This document shows positions 8,833 through 17,132 of a stretch of DNA of 64,000 bases, in pieces. Source of the stretch: Paludibaculum fermentans (GTDB taxonomy: Bacteria > Acidobacteriota > Terriglobia > Bryobacterales > Bryobacteraceae); the NCBI RefSeq assembly GCF_015277775.1, contig NZ_CP063849.1, forward strand, positions 3,038,001 to 3,102,000. The letters are read 5' to 3'. Each line of letters starts with the position of its first letter. Positions within the stretch are counted from its first letter, which is position 1. The notes under the pieces are model-generated. The model was not told the DNA's origin. It ran no database searches and was given only the letters and a program-made list of their open reading frames with translations. A program made the position numbers and the translations under genes.

Positions 8833-9642
8833 ATGAAGATGCTGATTTTGTCCGCGGCCTTGACCGCCTGCGCGCTGGCACAGCCCCCGGCACGCCCGCT
8901 GATTGGAGTGACGGTGAATGGAGGTGCCCAGGCGCGCATCGATCCCGGCTGGCCGGTGGTGGTTTCGGTCTCGATGGCCGCTGGAGACGAACCGGTCAAG
9001 CTGGGCCTGAAGGAAGGCTCCTGGCTGGAGGCGGTCAGCGTGATTCTGGAGTCGCCCGATGGCACTTCGCCGGCTCTGACAAGATCGGCTCGTGTTCAGC
9101 CGGATTCAGTGGAACTGCAGGATCTGGACATGGTCACCGCCGAGTTCGTGCTCAGCCCTGAGGTGACGAGCCAACTCGCGCTCGGCGCCTATCGGGTGCG
9201 CGCAGTCTACGATCCGCAGGAGCAACAGGCCGAGGGCGCCTGGGCTGAGCAGATCGCCTCGGGCTCCGCCAGCTTTGAGATCAGCCAGGACCCGCCGCAG
9301 GACGAGGCGGCGCACCAGGCGGCCAGGCTGCTGATCCTCTCGAACTGGAGTGAGATCCAGGGCGATGCGGAGCAGGCAATGGCGTGGGTGGACGAGTTGC
9401 TCACCGCCCAGCCGTCACACTACACGGCAAAGGTGAGGAAGGCGGAGTTGCTGGAGTCGGCAGGCCGATTCACAGAGGCACTCAGCCTGCTGGATGACGT
9501 GGAGGTTCAGCTACGCGCCAATTTCCCCGACGCCACCCATCCGCCCACGCTAATTCACAAGCGCCAGGCGGACCTGCTGGAGAAGATCCTGGGCGGAGAG
9601 AACCAGGCGGAGCGGGCCAAACCCGCTCCCGGCAGAATCTAG
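8833..9642 (+). CDS. Secreted protein with TPR-like C-terminus
   Basis: Exported protein of 269 residues with a clear signal peptide (MKMLILSAALTACALA, cut before QPPARP). Residues 20-150 are predicted beta-rich. The C-terminal 110 residues are helical and resemble two or three tetratricopeptide repeats (DAEQAMAWVDELLTAQPSHY, RFTEALSLLDDVEVQL). It begins 6 bases after the HExxH protein, which suggests the two proteins work together outside the cytoplasm, for example as protease and adaptor. I do not recognise the family. Confidence 0.6.
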   Translation: MKMLILSAALTACALAQPPARPLIGVTVNGGAQARIDPGWPVVVSVSMAAGDEPVKLGLKEGSWLEAVSVILESPDGTSPALTRSARVQPDSVELQDLDMVTAEFVLSPEVTSQLALGAYRVRAVYDPQEQQAEGAWAEQIASGSASFEISQDPPQDEAAHQAARLLILSNWSEIQGDAEQAMAWVDELLTAQPSHYTAKVRKAELLESAGRFTEALSLLDDVEVQLRANFPDATHPPTLIHKRQADLLEKILGGENQAERAKPAPGRI

Positions 9643-9685
9643 AAACATCACCGCCTGTGCCGTTTTCGGCTTGGCCGGCTCAAGC

Positions 9686-10456
9686 CTACTTGAGGGCGGC
9701 CTGGATCCCGGCCTCTGCCAGCGGCGCCATCATGTCGTAGCCCTTCTGATTGGGGTGCAGGCCGTCGCCGGAGATACCGTCCTTCAACAGGCCCTGTCCG
9801 TCCACCATGGCCGAAAAATAATCGACATAGATCAGGCCCTCGGCTGCCGCGAACTCCTTCATCCAGGCATTCAGCTTGAGGATGTCGGCGGGCGGCCGCT
9901 GGTCTGTCTGTTTGCGTTGCGTATAGTCGCTGACAGGCATCACGGAACACAGGATCACTTTGATCCGGCTGGCTTTGGCCAGAACGGTCATCGCGCGGAT
10001 GTTGTCGGTGATCATGCTCATCGTGACAGGTCCGGTGTTGCGGGCGATGTCATTGGTGCCCGCCAGGACAATCATGGCGGCCGGTTTCAGGGCAACGACA
10101 TCCGGGTACATCCGAACCAGCATCTGCTGCGTAGTCTGCCCGCTGATGCCGCGGTTCACGTACGGCTTGCCCGGGAACTGTTGCGCGAGCTTCCACCCGT
10201 CCGTAATCGAGTCGCCCATAAAGACGACGCGGCCGGCTTCGGGCGCCAGGGCCTTCAATCGCTCGTTGTCTGCGTAGTAACGGCCCAGTTGATTCCAGTC
10301 CTGCAACTGGTCGGCCAGGGCCTGCGCGGTGAACTGCAGGCAGCAGCCGGCCTTGGGCGGGTTGTACTGGTCCACGATCTGCCCCGAAGCAGGCCAGGAA
10401 GTGAGCAGGCACGCAAGCAAGGTACCGGCGGCGAAAGAAGCGAAACGCACAGTCAT
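9686..10456 (-). CDS. Secreted SGNH/GDSL hydrolase
   Basis: Exported esterase or acyl hydrolase of 256 residues. A signal peptide covers about residues 1-25 (ends WPASG). The four SGNH blocks are present: FMGDSITDGW with the nucleophile Ser83, the oxyanion Gly at 103 in NRGISGQTT, GTND with Asn135, and GDGLHPN with Asp231 and His234. The spacing is that of the lipase_GDSL_2 group, which includes acetyl-xylan and platelet-activating-factor-type esterases. It is a single gene converging on the secreted pair to its left. The substrate cannot be told; deacetylation of a carbohydrate is a common role for exported members. Confidence 0.88.
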   Translation of the reverse strand: MTVRFASFAAGTLLACLLTSWPASGQIVDQYNPPKAGCCLQFTAQALADQLQDWNQLGRYYADNERLKALAPEAGRVVFMGDSITDGWKLAQQFPGKPYVNRGISGQTTQQMLVRMYPDVVALKPAAMIVLAGTNDIARNTGPVTMSMITDNIRAMTVLAKASRIKVILCSVMPVSDYTQRKQTDQRPPADILKLNAWMKEFAAAEGLIYVDYFSAMVDGQGLLKDGISGDGLHPNQKGYDMMAPLAEAGIQAALK

Positions 10457-10505
10457 AGTTGTCAGCGATTTTAGCAGGCGGCGAAACGAGAGGGGGCCCG
10501 ACGCA

Positions 10506-10536
10506 CAAGAGCCAATCCGTCGTGGATGGGCTCTTG
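10506..10536 (-). terminator. Hairpin after the epimerase gene
   Basis: Inverted repeat with arms CAAGAGCC (10506-10513) and GGCTCTTG (10529-10536), extended inward by ATCC/GGAT across one mismatch and closed by a 5-base loop. It sits 25 bases past the epimerase stop on the minus strand. There is no U-run after it, so it may be a terminator or simply an mRNA-end hairpin. Confidence 0.4.
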
Positions 10537-10560
10537 CAGGAAACCGAAGCGGTGAATGGT

Positions 10561-11553
10561 TCAGCTCGCCAACTGGGCGCGTTCCTTAGCCAGTAACTGG
10601 TTTTCGAAAGTGTAGTCGATGCCTTTTTTGGTGTGGTGCCGCAGGTACCATTTGTAGGTCTCCTGCAAGCCTTCCTGGAAGGGAGTCGGCTTGAAGCCCA
10701 AGACGCGTTGAGCCTTGCTGATCACCATGGTCACGGGAGGCAAATCGAAGTACATGCCAAAGTAAAGATTCGGTCCCAGCGGGTGGCCGCCTGCCCTGGC
10801 GATCCGTTCCCGGGGGACGCGAATCACCGGAGTATCCTTGCCGGCCGCGACGAACAGGGCGTCCAGCACCTCAGCCTGTGTCAACGGGCGCGCATTGGCG
10901 ATGTTGAAGGCATGCCCCACCACATTGGCCGCGTCCATGGCCCGCAGACAGGACCAGACTACATCTTTCACAAACGCAAACTGCATCAGCCTGCGGCCAT
11001 CGCCCGGCAGAATGATGGGCCGCTTGTCCCGAACCCGGTCCCAGAAGAACTGCTCCCGGTAGAACGGATTGCATGGGCCGTACACACAAGGCGGACGCAA
11101 CGTGACAACAGGGGTGCCGTGCCGCTGGTGCAACCGGAACAGGGCGCGTTCGCTCTGCGCCTTGCAGCGGACATACCGGTCCCGATGGTCGTCCGGAGCC
11201 AGCGCGTCGCCTTCGTGGTGATTCAGGCCGTCACCGTAAGCCGAAACGCTGGACATGAAAATGTAGCGCCCAACATGCCCGGTCAACAGCTTGGCGGTGT
11301 CCTCCACCACCGTGGGTGGAGTGCCCTTTTCCCAGTCGTAGACCATGTCGAACACGACATCGTACGACTGTCCGCAGAGCACTGACTTGACCTGCGCAAT
11401 ATCGTTGCGATCGGCCTGTAGGTTGATAATCTTCTTGCCCAGTTCGTGAGTGGGCTTGCGGTGCAGGATCGCCACCTCGTGACCCTCTTTGCAGAGGGCC
11501 GCTACAAGGTGCTTGCCGATAAATTGGGTACCACCGATGACTAAGACTCTCAT
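10561..11553 (-). CDS. NAD-dependent epimerase/dehydratase (extended SDR)
   Basis: Extended short-chain dehydrogenase of 330 residues of the sugar-nucleotide epimerase type. The N-terminal Rossmann signature is VIGGTQFIGKHLV with GGTxFIG near residue 7. The active site shows MSSVSAYG and YVRCK as the Tyr-x-x-x-Lys pair, and RPPCVYGP is the usual substrate-loop strand. Twenty-one bases separate it from the inositol phosphate synthase gene upstream, so the two form one operon. Epimerases beside inositol phosphate synthase suggest lipid headgroup or glycoconjugate synthesis, which is inference. The substrate is undefined. Confidence 0.88.
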   Translation of the reverse strand: MRVLVIGGTQFIGKHLVAALCKEGHEVAILHRKPTHELGKKIINLQADRNDIAQVKSVLCGQSYDVVFDMVYDWEKGTPPTVVEDTAKLLTGHVGRYIFMSSVSAYGDGLNHHEGDALAPDDHRDRYVRCKAQSERALFRLHQRHGTPVVTLRPPCVYGPCNPFYREQFFWDRVRDKRPIILPGDGRRLMQFAFVKDVVWSCLRAMDAANVVGHAFNIANARPLTQAEVLDALFVAAGKDTPVIRVPRERIARAGGHPLGPNLYFGMYFDLPPVTMVISKAQRVLGFKPTPFQEGLQETYKWYLRHHTKKGIDYTFENQLLAKERAQLAS

Positions 11554-11574
11554 CGTTCTTGCCAGATCCCCGTC

Positions 11575-12894
11575 CTAGTCGTAATACTCAAGGCCGAGGT
11601 GCGTGATGAGGTCTTCTCCCCGCATCCACCTAAGTGTGTTCTTCAGCTTCATCAGCTGGATGAAAATGTCGTGCTCCGGATAGAGCCCTGGCGCATGCAT
11701 GGGCGCCTTGAAATAGAAGGAGAGCCATTCCTGGATGCCCCGCATTCCAGCGCGATGGGCCAGGTCGAGGAAGAGTACCAGGTCGAGAACCAGCGGAGCG
11801 GCCAGGATGGAGTCGCGGCAGAGGAAGTCGACCTTGATCTGCATCGGGTAGCCGAGCCAACCAAAGATGTCGATGTTGTCCCAGCCTTCCTTGGCGTCGC
11901 CTCGCGGCGGGTAGTAGTTGATCCGGACTGCGTGGTAAAGATCCTTGTACAGAATGGGATAGAGCTCGGGCTGCAGGATGTGATCCAGCACGCTGAGCTT
12001 GGTCTCTTCCTTCGTCTTGAAGCTGCCGGGATCGTGCAGCACTTCACCGTCGCGGTTGCCCAGGATATTGGTGGAGAACCAACCGGCGATGCCCAGCATG
12101 CGAGCCTTAAAGCCCGGAGCCAGCAGCGTCTTCAGAAACGTCTGGCCGGTCTTGAAGTCCTTGCCGCAGACGGGCAGATTGCGTTCCTTCGCCAGGTCGA
12201 GCAGTGCGGGAATGTCGTGGGTGAGGTTCGGAGCGCCGTTGGCGAACGGCACGCCGCTCATGAGGGCAGCGTAAGCGTAGATCTGGGAGGGCGCGATCTC
12301 CGGATCGTTGTTCTTCATCCCCTCTTCGAACGAGGCCAGCGTCTCATGCACGGCCGACGGCCTGTGGAAAACTTCGGTCGATCCGCACCAGATCATGACG
12401 GTGCGCGCTACGTTGTTGTCCTTCTGGAAGTTCTTGATATCTTCCATCAGGGCCAGGGCCTTGTCGTACTTCGTTCCACCGGTCTTGACGTTGGGCCCGT
12501 GGATCAGCTTGACGTATTCCTGTTCGAATACGGCCTTCATCGGCTTGATCGCCTGCAGCGGCTCCTTCACCTGTTCCAGCAGCGAGGATTCCAGTACTTT
12601 AGCGTTAGAGGCGGCTTCGTACGCTGTGTCTTCGTAGATGTCCCACCCGCCGAAAACCAGGTCGTCCAGATTCGCCAGGGGTACAAAGTCCTTGATGTAG
12701 GGGGAACGGCCTTCCGTGCGCTTGCCCAACCGAACCGTGGCCATCTGCGTGAGCGAACCAATGGGATGCCCCAGACCGCGCTTGACGGCTTCCACACCTG
12801 CGATGAAGGTTGTGGAAACCGCGCCAATGCCGGGGATGAGAACACCGAGCTTACCCTCTGCCGGCGCGATCTTGACACTTTCATTAATTGACAA
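11575..12894 (-). CDS. ino1: Myo-inositol-1-phosphate synthase
   Basis: Converts glucose 6-phosphate to 1L-myo-inositol 1-phosphate with bound NAD, the first step towards inositol lipids and other inositol compounds. The N-terminus has the NAD-binding glycine turn VLIPGIGAVSTTFIAGV. Further family marks are CGSTEVF, NGAPNLTHDIPALL, GKDFKTGQTFLKT, the conserved lysine-rich active-site segment, and STNILGNRDGEVL. The start is taken as the TTG at 12894 because AAGGAG lies 9 bases upstream; this gives 439 residues, normal for bacterial enzymes. The open frame continues upstream but that part is not conserved-looking. It is transcribed with the epimerase and lies divergent from a GT-C membrane protein. 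Confidence 0.93.
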   Translation of the reverse strand: MSINESVKIAPAEGKLGVLIPGIGAVSTTFIAGVEAVKRGLGHPIGSLTQMATVRLGKRTEGRSPYIKDFVPLANLDDLVFGGWDIYEDTAYEAASNAKVLESSLLEQVKEPLQAIKPMKAVFEQEYVKLIHGPNVKTGGTKYDKALALMEDIKNFQKDNNVARTVMIWCGSTEVFHRPSAVHETLASFEEGMKNNDPEIAPSQIYAYAALMSGVPFANGAPNLTHDIPALLDLAKERNLPVCGKDFKTGQTFLKTLLAPGFKARMLGIAGWFSTNILGNRDGEVLHDPGSFKTKEETKLSVLDHILQPELYPILYKDLYHAVRINYYPPRGDAKEGWDNIDIFGWLGYPMQIKVDFLCRDSILAAPLVLDLVLFLDLAHRAGMRGIQEWLSFYFKAPMHAPGLYPEHDIFIQLMKLKNTLRWMRGEDLITHLGLEYYD

Positions 12895-13000
12895 CAGAGT
12901 ACACTCCTTGCTGGAACCGCTTGATAAAAGCGTATCTATCCACTTGCTATAGTAACAGCCGTAGAAGCGTTTGCGCCTCATCGGCCCGCCTCCGAAGCCA

Positions 13001-14914
13001 ATGTCCTGGATCCTTCTCACGGCCTCATTGCTGCTTGCATTTTTCCCCGCAGTGTGGGCCGCTCGACATTTCGCCAGCGATTTCTCCTCGCGATTTTTCG
13101 TTTTTGCCGTGGTATTCGGCGCCCAACCCGGATTGCTCGCGCAAGTGCTTTCATCGGGCGGCTGGATCACTCCCTTGGCTTGGCTGGGGGTGCAGGCTGT
13201 GCTCTGCGCAGCACTGTTCTACTGGCTTGCGCCGGAACGCCCCGAGTGGCGGATGCCAAAGCTGGAAATGCCAATAGTTGGCCTGGCCGTGCTCACCGCC
13301 GCCGGCCTGATTGCAGTCCTGACCGTTTCGAATCTCTGCCTTACGGCGTTGGCGCCCATCCACACCTGGGACGAGAAGATGTACCACGCGTCGCGGGCGG
13401 CCTACTGGCTGCAGCACCAGTCCATCGCATTCTGGGAGACACAGAACGAACGGCAGACCGCGCTGAGCTTTGAAGGGGAGCTGTTCTTCTTCTGGCCGCT
13501 GTTGTTCACGCGCCTGGAGGCCCCAGGCCGGGTGCTGTTCGGGCTGGGCTTCCCGCTCGCAATCGGCGCCGTGTGGCTGCTGGCTCTGCGGCTGAAGGCT
13601 CCACCGGCGGTGGCTGCGGCGGGAGCGGCCCTCTATGCCTCCGCACCCGTCGGATTATTCCTGGCTCGATACCTGAAAGCGGATCATTGGGCCGTACTGT
13701 TCGCGTGCGGCACTGCCTACTGGCTCGTGGAGGGGCAGCAGGACGCAGAGGATTCTCATCCTGGCGCCGCCTATTTCTGGGCCGGCGTTTCGCTGGCGCT
13801 GTGCGTCCATGCACGGCTATATGCTTTGGCACTGATTCCCGCGGTACTTCTGCTCTCAAGGAAACGATTGATCGCCGCCGCCGGCGGTTTCCTATCCGGG
13901 GCCGCGGCCTGCGGCCTGCTGTTTCTCTTCCTGTCGAATTGGAGTTGGTATGGTTCCCCGCTTGGCCCCTCGGACATGCGCGGCTTCTACGCCAGCCAAC
14001 CGCCGGAGTGGACCACCATCCTGAAGCGCGCGCCGGGCATCTTCATGGACCTGCCCGGATCGTCCGCCATCGCCAAAGTTTGGGTTCGTTCGACAGGCGC
14101 CGGCCAGCCACTGCGCGCCGAAACCGCCGATACCCGCTGGCCTGCGCTGTATCAGCCGCCGCCGGCGTGGCCGCCCTCGCGCTTCGCTGTGGCCGGACTA
14201 CTGGCCGTGGCCGGACTTCTGCTGGCCTGGCGAGGCTCGAGCAGAACCGTCTGGCTGTGTGGCGCGACATTGCTGGCCGGGCCGATTCTGACGCTACGCT
14301 GGATTACGGCCGACCAGATTCCCGACCGGTTCCTGTTGCCGGCCGTCGCTCTTCTCCTTGTCGCGGCATTGCCGCTCTGCCGGAACTGGATGGCGTGGCC
14401 GATGCTCGCCCTGGCGGCATTCAGCGCCTGGTATCCCGGCCGGGAGACCGCGATGTTCGTGCGGATGTGGTGGCTGATGCCGACGGCCATGAGCGTGGAC
14501 AACACTCCGTTCCAGGAGGTGTGCCAGGTGGTACCGGCCGATGCCACGCTGCTGCTGATCGGCACACAGATTACTCCGGATTACCCCCTGTTCGGAACAC
14601 AAACCGGATACCGCAGAAAAGTGTACAGTTGGGGCCGCGCACCGTGGGATGCCACCCGCTTCCACCAGTTGGCCGCCGTCCACGGCATCACGCATATTCT
14701 TCTGGAAGACGACAGGGAACTTGCGTTTCACTGGTCTCCGCCAGTGGATGCAAGACCGATCGCGGCCGGGCTCGACGGCGAACCTGCGCTGCAGCGGCTC
14801 CCGCTGCACACCCGCCGCCAACGGCTCTACGTCTGGCGGTCGCAGGCGCCGGTGGAGGCGCGGGCCGCAGCCCTGGTGCCCACAGCCCGTGCGGCGTGTT
14901 CAAATTGTCAGTAG
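13001..14914 (+). CDS. Polytopic membrane protein, GT-C/PMT-like glycosyltransferase
   Basis: Integral membrane protein of about 637 residues from the ATG at 13001; an in-frame TTG lies 30 bases upstream. It has a dozen or so hydrophobic segments, starting with WILLTASLLLAFFPAVWA. The first large outside loop carries an Asp-Glu pair in PIHTWDEKMYHASR, the position where GT-C transferases of the PMT/GT39 type keep their catalytic acid. A soluble C-terminal part of about 130 residues follows the last helix. Such enzymes move sugar from polyprenyl phosphate to protein or lipid on the outer face of the membrane. The next gene, a response regulator, starts 7 bases after this stop. Glycosyltransferase function is inferred from topology and the DE motif. 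Confidence 0.65.
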   Translation: MSWILLTASLLLAFFPAVWAARHFASDFSSRFFVFAVVFGAQPGLLAQVLSSGGWITPLAWLGVQAVLCAALFYWLAPERPEWRMPKLEMPIVGLAVLTAAGLIAVLTVSNLCLTALAPIHTWDEKMYHASRAAYWLQHQSIAFWETQNERQTALSFEGELFFFWPLLFTRLEAPGRVLFGLGFPLAIGAVWLLALRLKAPPAVAAAGAALYASAPVGLFLARYLKADHWAVLFACGTAYWLVEGQQDAEDSHPGAAYFWAGVSLALCVHARLYALALIPAVLLLSRKRLIAAAGGFLSGAAACGLLFLFLSNWSWYGSPLGPSDMRGFYASQPPEWTTILKRAPGIFMDLPGSSAIAKVWVRSTGAGQPLRAETADTRWPALYQPPPAWPPSRFAVAGLLAVAGLLLAWRGSSRTVWLCGATLLAGPILTLRWITADQIPDRFLLPAVALLLVAALPLCRNWMAWPMLALAAFSAWYPGRETAMFVRMWWLMPTAMSVDNTPFQEVCQVVPADATLLLIGTQITPDYPLFGTQTGYRRKVYSWGRAPWDATRFHQLAAVHGITHILLEDDRELAFHWSPPVDARPIAAGLDGEPALQRLPLHTRRQRLYVWRSQAPVEARAAALVPTARAACSNCQ

Positions 14915-14921
14915 GAGATTC

Positions 14922-15737
14922 ATGGCCGGCCCCGTCTCATTCAAACCGCCCGCCGGACGATCCGGAACGGCGATACCCACCGTCCTGGCGGACGACGAAG
15001 CCCTGGCGCTGGACGAACTCGCGTTCCTGCTGCGTGAGTTTCCCGAGATCGAGATTGTCGGCACGGCCCGCAACGGCATCGAGGCCGTGCAGTGCATCGA
15101 GGAATGTGAGCCGGATCTGGTGTTCCTCGACGTGCAGATGCCAGGCCTGGACGGCCTGGGCGTCATCCACAAGCTGAAGGTGGATAAGGCACCCATGCCG
15201 GCGTTTGTCCTTTGTACAGCTTACGAGCAGTATGCCCTGGAGGCCTTCCGCCTGGAGGCCATGGATTACCTGCTGAAACCCGTCGACCGCGACCGTCTGG
15301 CGCAGACCGTCGAACGCGTGAAGCGGAGCCTGCTGGAACCGGAACTGGCGATCACATCCGCCACTGTGAACACCGGAACAGCGGCATCGGGGCCGGTTGC
15401 CCGGGCCAAACTACTGGTCAAGGCCAACGGCCGGAACCTGATTGTGGACGCATCGGACCTGATTTACGCCACGATCGAGGACGGTCTCATCACCGTGGTG
15501 ACCACGGCAGTGGAAGGCCAAACGAACTACAAGACAATTGAAGAATTGCAGTCGAGCCTGGATCCGGCTACGTTCTGGCGCGCCCACCGCGGCTATGTGG
15601 TGAACATCAACCACATCCGGGAAGTGATTCCGTGGTTCAAGTCGAGCTATCAATTGCGGATGGACGACAAGAAGGGGACGGAGATTCCGGTCAGCCGGGT
15701 CCAGACAAAGCGCCTGCGCGAGCTCTTCAAGCTGTAA
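14922..15737 (+). CDS. LytTR-type response regulator
   Basis: Two-domain response regulator of 271 residues. The receiver has the acidic pocket at Asp24-Asp25, phospho-acceptor Asp70 in VFLDVQMPG, Thr99 and Lys119 in YLLKPVD. After a linker, the C-terminal LytTR DNA-binding domain (about 165-271) shows ANGRNLIVDASDLIYA and FWRAHRGYVVNINHIREV. The start is fixed by AGGAG at 14913-14917, which overlaps the stop of the preceding membrane-protein gene, so the two are translationally linked. No LytS-type histidine kinase is nearby. Targets are unknown; LytTR regulators often control envelope or exopolysaccharide genes. Confidence 0.93.
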   Translation: MAGPVSFKPPAGRSGTAIPTVLADDEALALDELAFLLREFPEIEIVGTARNGIEAVQCIEECEPDLVFLDVQMPGLDGLGVIHKLKVDKAPMPAFVLCTAYEQYALEAFRLEAMDYLLKPVDRDRLAQTVERVKRSLLEPELAITSATVNTGTAASGPVARAKLLVKANGRNLIVDASDLIYATIEDGLITVVTTAVEGQTNYKTIEELQSSLDPATFWRAHRGYVVNINHIREVIPWFKSSYQLRMDDKKGTEIPVSRVQTKRLRELFKL

Positions 15738-15752
15738 CCTGCACAAAAGAAA

Positions 15753-15786
15753 AGCCCCCAGGCGCCGCGGCAGGCACCCGGGGGCT
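15753..15786. terminator. Bidirectional rho-independent terminator
   Basis: Stem AGCCCCC (15753-15759) with GGGGGCT (15780-15786), lying between the convergent response-regulator and enolase-superfamily genes. On the minus strand the stem is followed by a U-rich tract (CTTTTCTTTTG on DNA), so it should work best for the minus-strand gene. On the plus strand the following CGGTTTC is a weaker tail. Confidence 0.75.
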
Positions 15787-15805
15787 CGGTTTCTGAAGGC
15801 GATGG

Positions 15806-17032
15806 CTACCAGTCGACAACGCTGCCGTCGTCGGCGTCGTACGCTTCCTGATTCTTCCAGTCGTGGCCCAGTTTATCGGCCATGGCGTTCTCGTCCAACT
15901 CAATCCCAAGACCCGGCGCAGTGGGCAGGTCCAGATAGCCTGCGCGTACCTTGAAAGGCGTTTTGATGTAGCCCTCGCCGAGCGACACTTGTTCCTGGAT
16001 GAGGAAGTTCGGAATCGAAGCCGCAATCTGTACCCCGGCCGCCAGGGAAATGGGCCCGAGCGGATTGTGCGGGGCGATGGAGGCATAGTAGGCCTCCGCC
16101 ATACCTGCAATCAGGCGAACTTCAGTGATGCCGCCAGCGTGGCAAAGATCCGGCTGAAGGATCGTAGCCGCTTTCTTTTCCAGCACTTCGCGGAAACCCC
16201 ATTTCGTAAAGACGCGCTCGCCCGTGGCGATGGGCAGGTGCGTGGAGCGAGCAATCTCGGCCATCACGTCGTGGTTTTGGGCCTGGCAGGGTTCCTCAAT
16301 GAACATCGGGTTATAGGGCTCCAGCGCCTTGATCAGCATCTTGGCGTGAGCCGGGCTCACCGCGCCGTGGAAATCGACACCGATGTCGACGTCCTCCCCC
16401 ACCAGTTTGCGGAATTCCGCAAAGCGTTCGGCAGCGTAGTGGACCTCGGACGGAGTCTCGATGTAGCGCGGGAAATTGCGCCGGCGGGGTGGGCCGGACT
16501 TGAAGGCGGTAAAGCCCTGCGCCAGGGCCTCTTTGACGCGGGCGGGATTCGAGATACTGGCGTGGGCATAGACGCGGACACGGTTCCGGGTGGGTCCGCC
16601 GAGCAGTTCGTACACCGGCACGCCCAGTGCCTTGCCCTTGATATCCCACAACGCCTGATCGATGCCGCTGAGGGCGGATGTGAGAATCGGCCCGCCGCGA
16701 TAGAAGGCATGGCGGTAGATCGCCTGCCAATGCTGCACGACGGCGCGCGGATCCTTGCCAATCAGGTAAGGTTCGATCTCCTTCACTGCCTCCTGGCACG
16801 TCAGCGCGCGCCCTTCAGTGATGGGTTCGCCTAAGCCGGTGATGCCGGCATTGGTGTGGATCTTGAGGAAAAGCCAGCGCGGCTTGACCAGGAAGGTCTC
16901 AAGTTTCGTGATCTTGAGCGGGTCTTTGGCCTGAATGGGAGCGGCCTTCAGGACCTCCGCGCTCAGGGCGGTGCCGAAGATCGCGCCCAGTGCGCCCCGG
17001 CGGGAGAATGCGGTGTTCTGCTCGGAACTCAT
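15806..17032 (-). CDS. Enolase-superfamily enzyme, D-galactonate dehydratase-like, Tat-type leader
   Basis: Mandelate racemase/muconate lactonizing enzyme relative of 408 residues. The catalytic pattern is that of galactonate-type acid-sugar dehydratases: VDFHG (metal Asp and acid His), FIEEPC, ATGERVF, QPDLCHAGGITE and APHNPLGPI (base His). The N-terminus has SRRGALGAIFGTALSAE, a twin-arginine style leader, so the enzyme may be exported folded. The start at 17032 is where the leader begins; the longer open frame upstream is not convincing. No clear ribosome site is seen. It diverges from an ADOP permease. The sugar acid used cannot be fixed from sequence alone. Confidence 0.85.
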   Translation of the reverse strand: MSSEQNTAFSRRGALGAIFGTALSAEVLKAAPIQAKDPLKITKLETFLVKPRWLFLKIHTNAGITGLGEPITEGRALTCQEAVKEIEPYLIGKDPRAVVQHWQAIYRHAFYRGGPILTSALSGIDQALWDIKGKALGVPVYELLGGPTRNRVRVYAHASISNPARVKEALAQGFTAFKSGPPRRRNFPRYIETPSEVHYAAERFAEFRKLVGEDVDIGVDFHGAVSPAHAKMLIKALEPYNPMFIEEPCQAQNHDVMAEIARSTHLPIATGERVFTKWGFREVLEKKAATILQPDLCHAGGITEVRLIAGMAEAYYASIAPHNPLGPISLAAGVQIAASIPNFLIQEQVSLGEGYIKTPFKVRAGYLDLPTAPGLGIELDENAMADKLGHDWKNQEAYDADDGSVVDW

Positions 17033-17114
17033 GCTGAAATATTGTATTCCTTTCGCCGCCGGGGTGGATCGGGGCCCGCCGGCTTCATTTTGTGGAAACT
17101 CTGGGGCGATTAAT

Positions 17115-17131
17115 TCGTACAGAATATACGA
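17115..17131 (+). promoter_or_regulatory. Dyad directly before ADOP start
   Basis: Perfect inverted repeat TCGTA (17115-17119) and TACGA (17127-17131) ending two bases before the ATG at 17133. There is no Shine-Dalgarno sequence between it and the start. It could be an operator or part of a start-proximal promoter. Only the symmetry is seen. Confidence 0.25.
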
Positions 17132-17132
17132 T

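Noticed and set aside
11599-12891. Open frame of 430 codons on the plus strand
   Set aside because: It is opposite the inositol phosphate synthase gene, which is well supported.
12895-13000. Promoter for the GT-C gene (TTGATA and TATAGT)
   Set aside because: The spacing is 21 bases, too long for a normal sigma70-type promoter.
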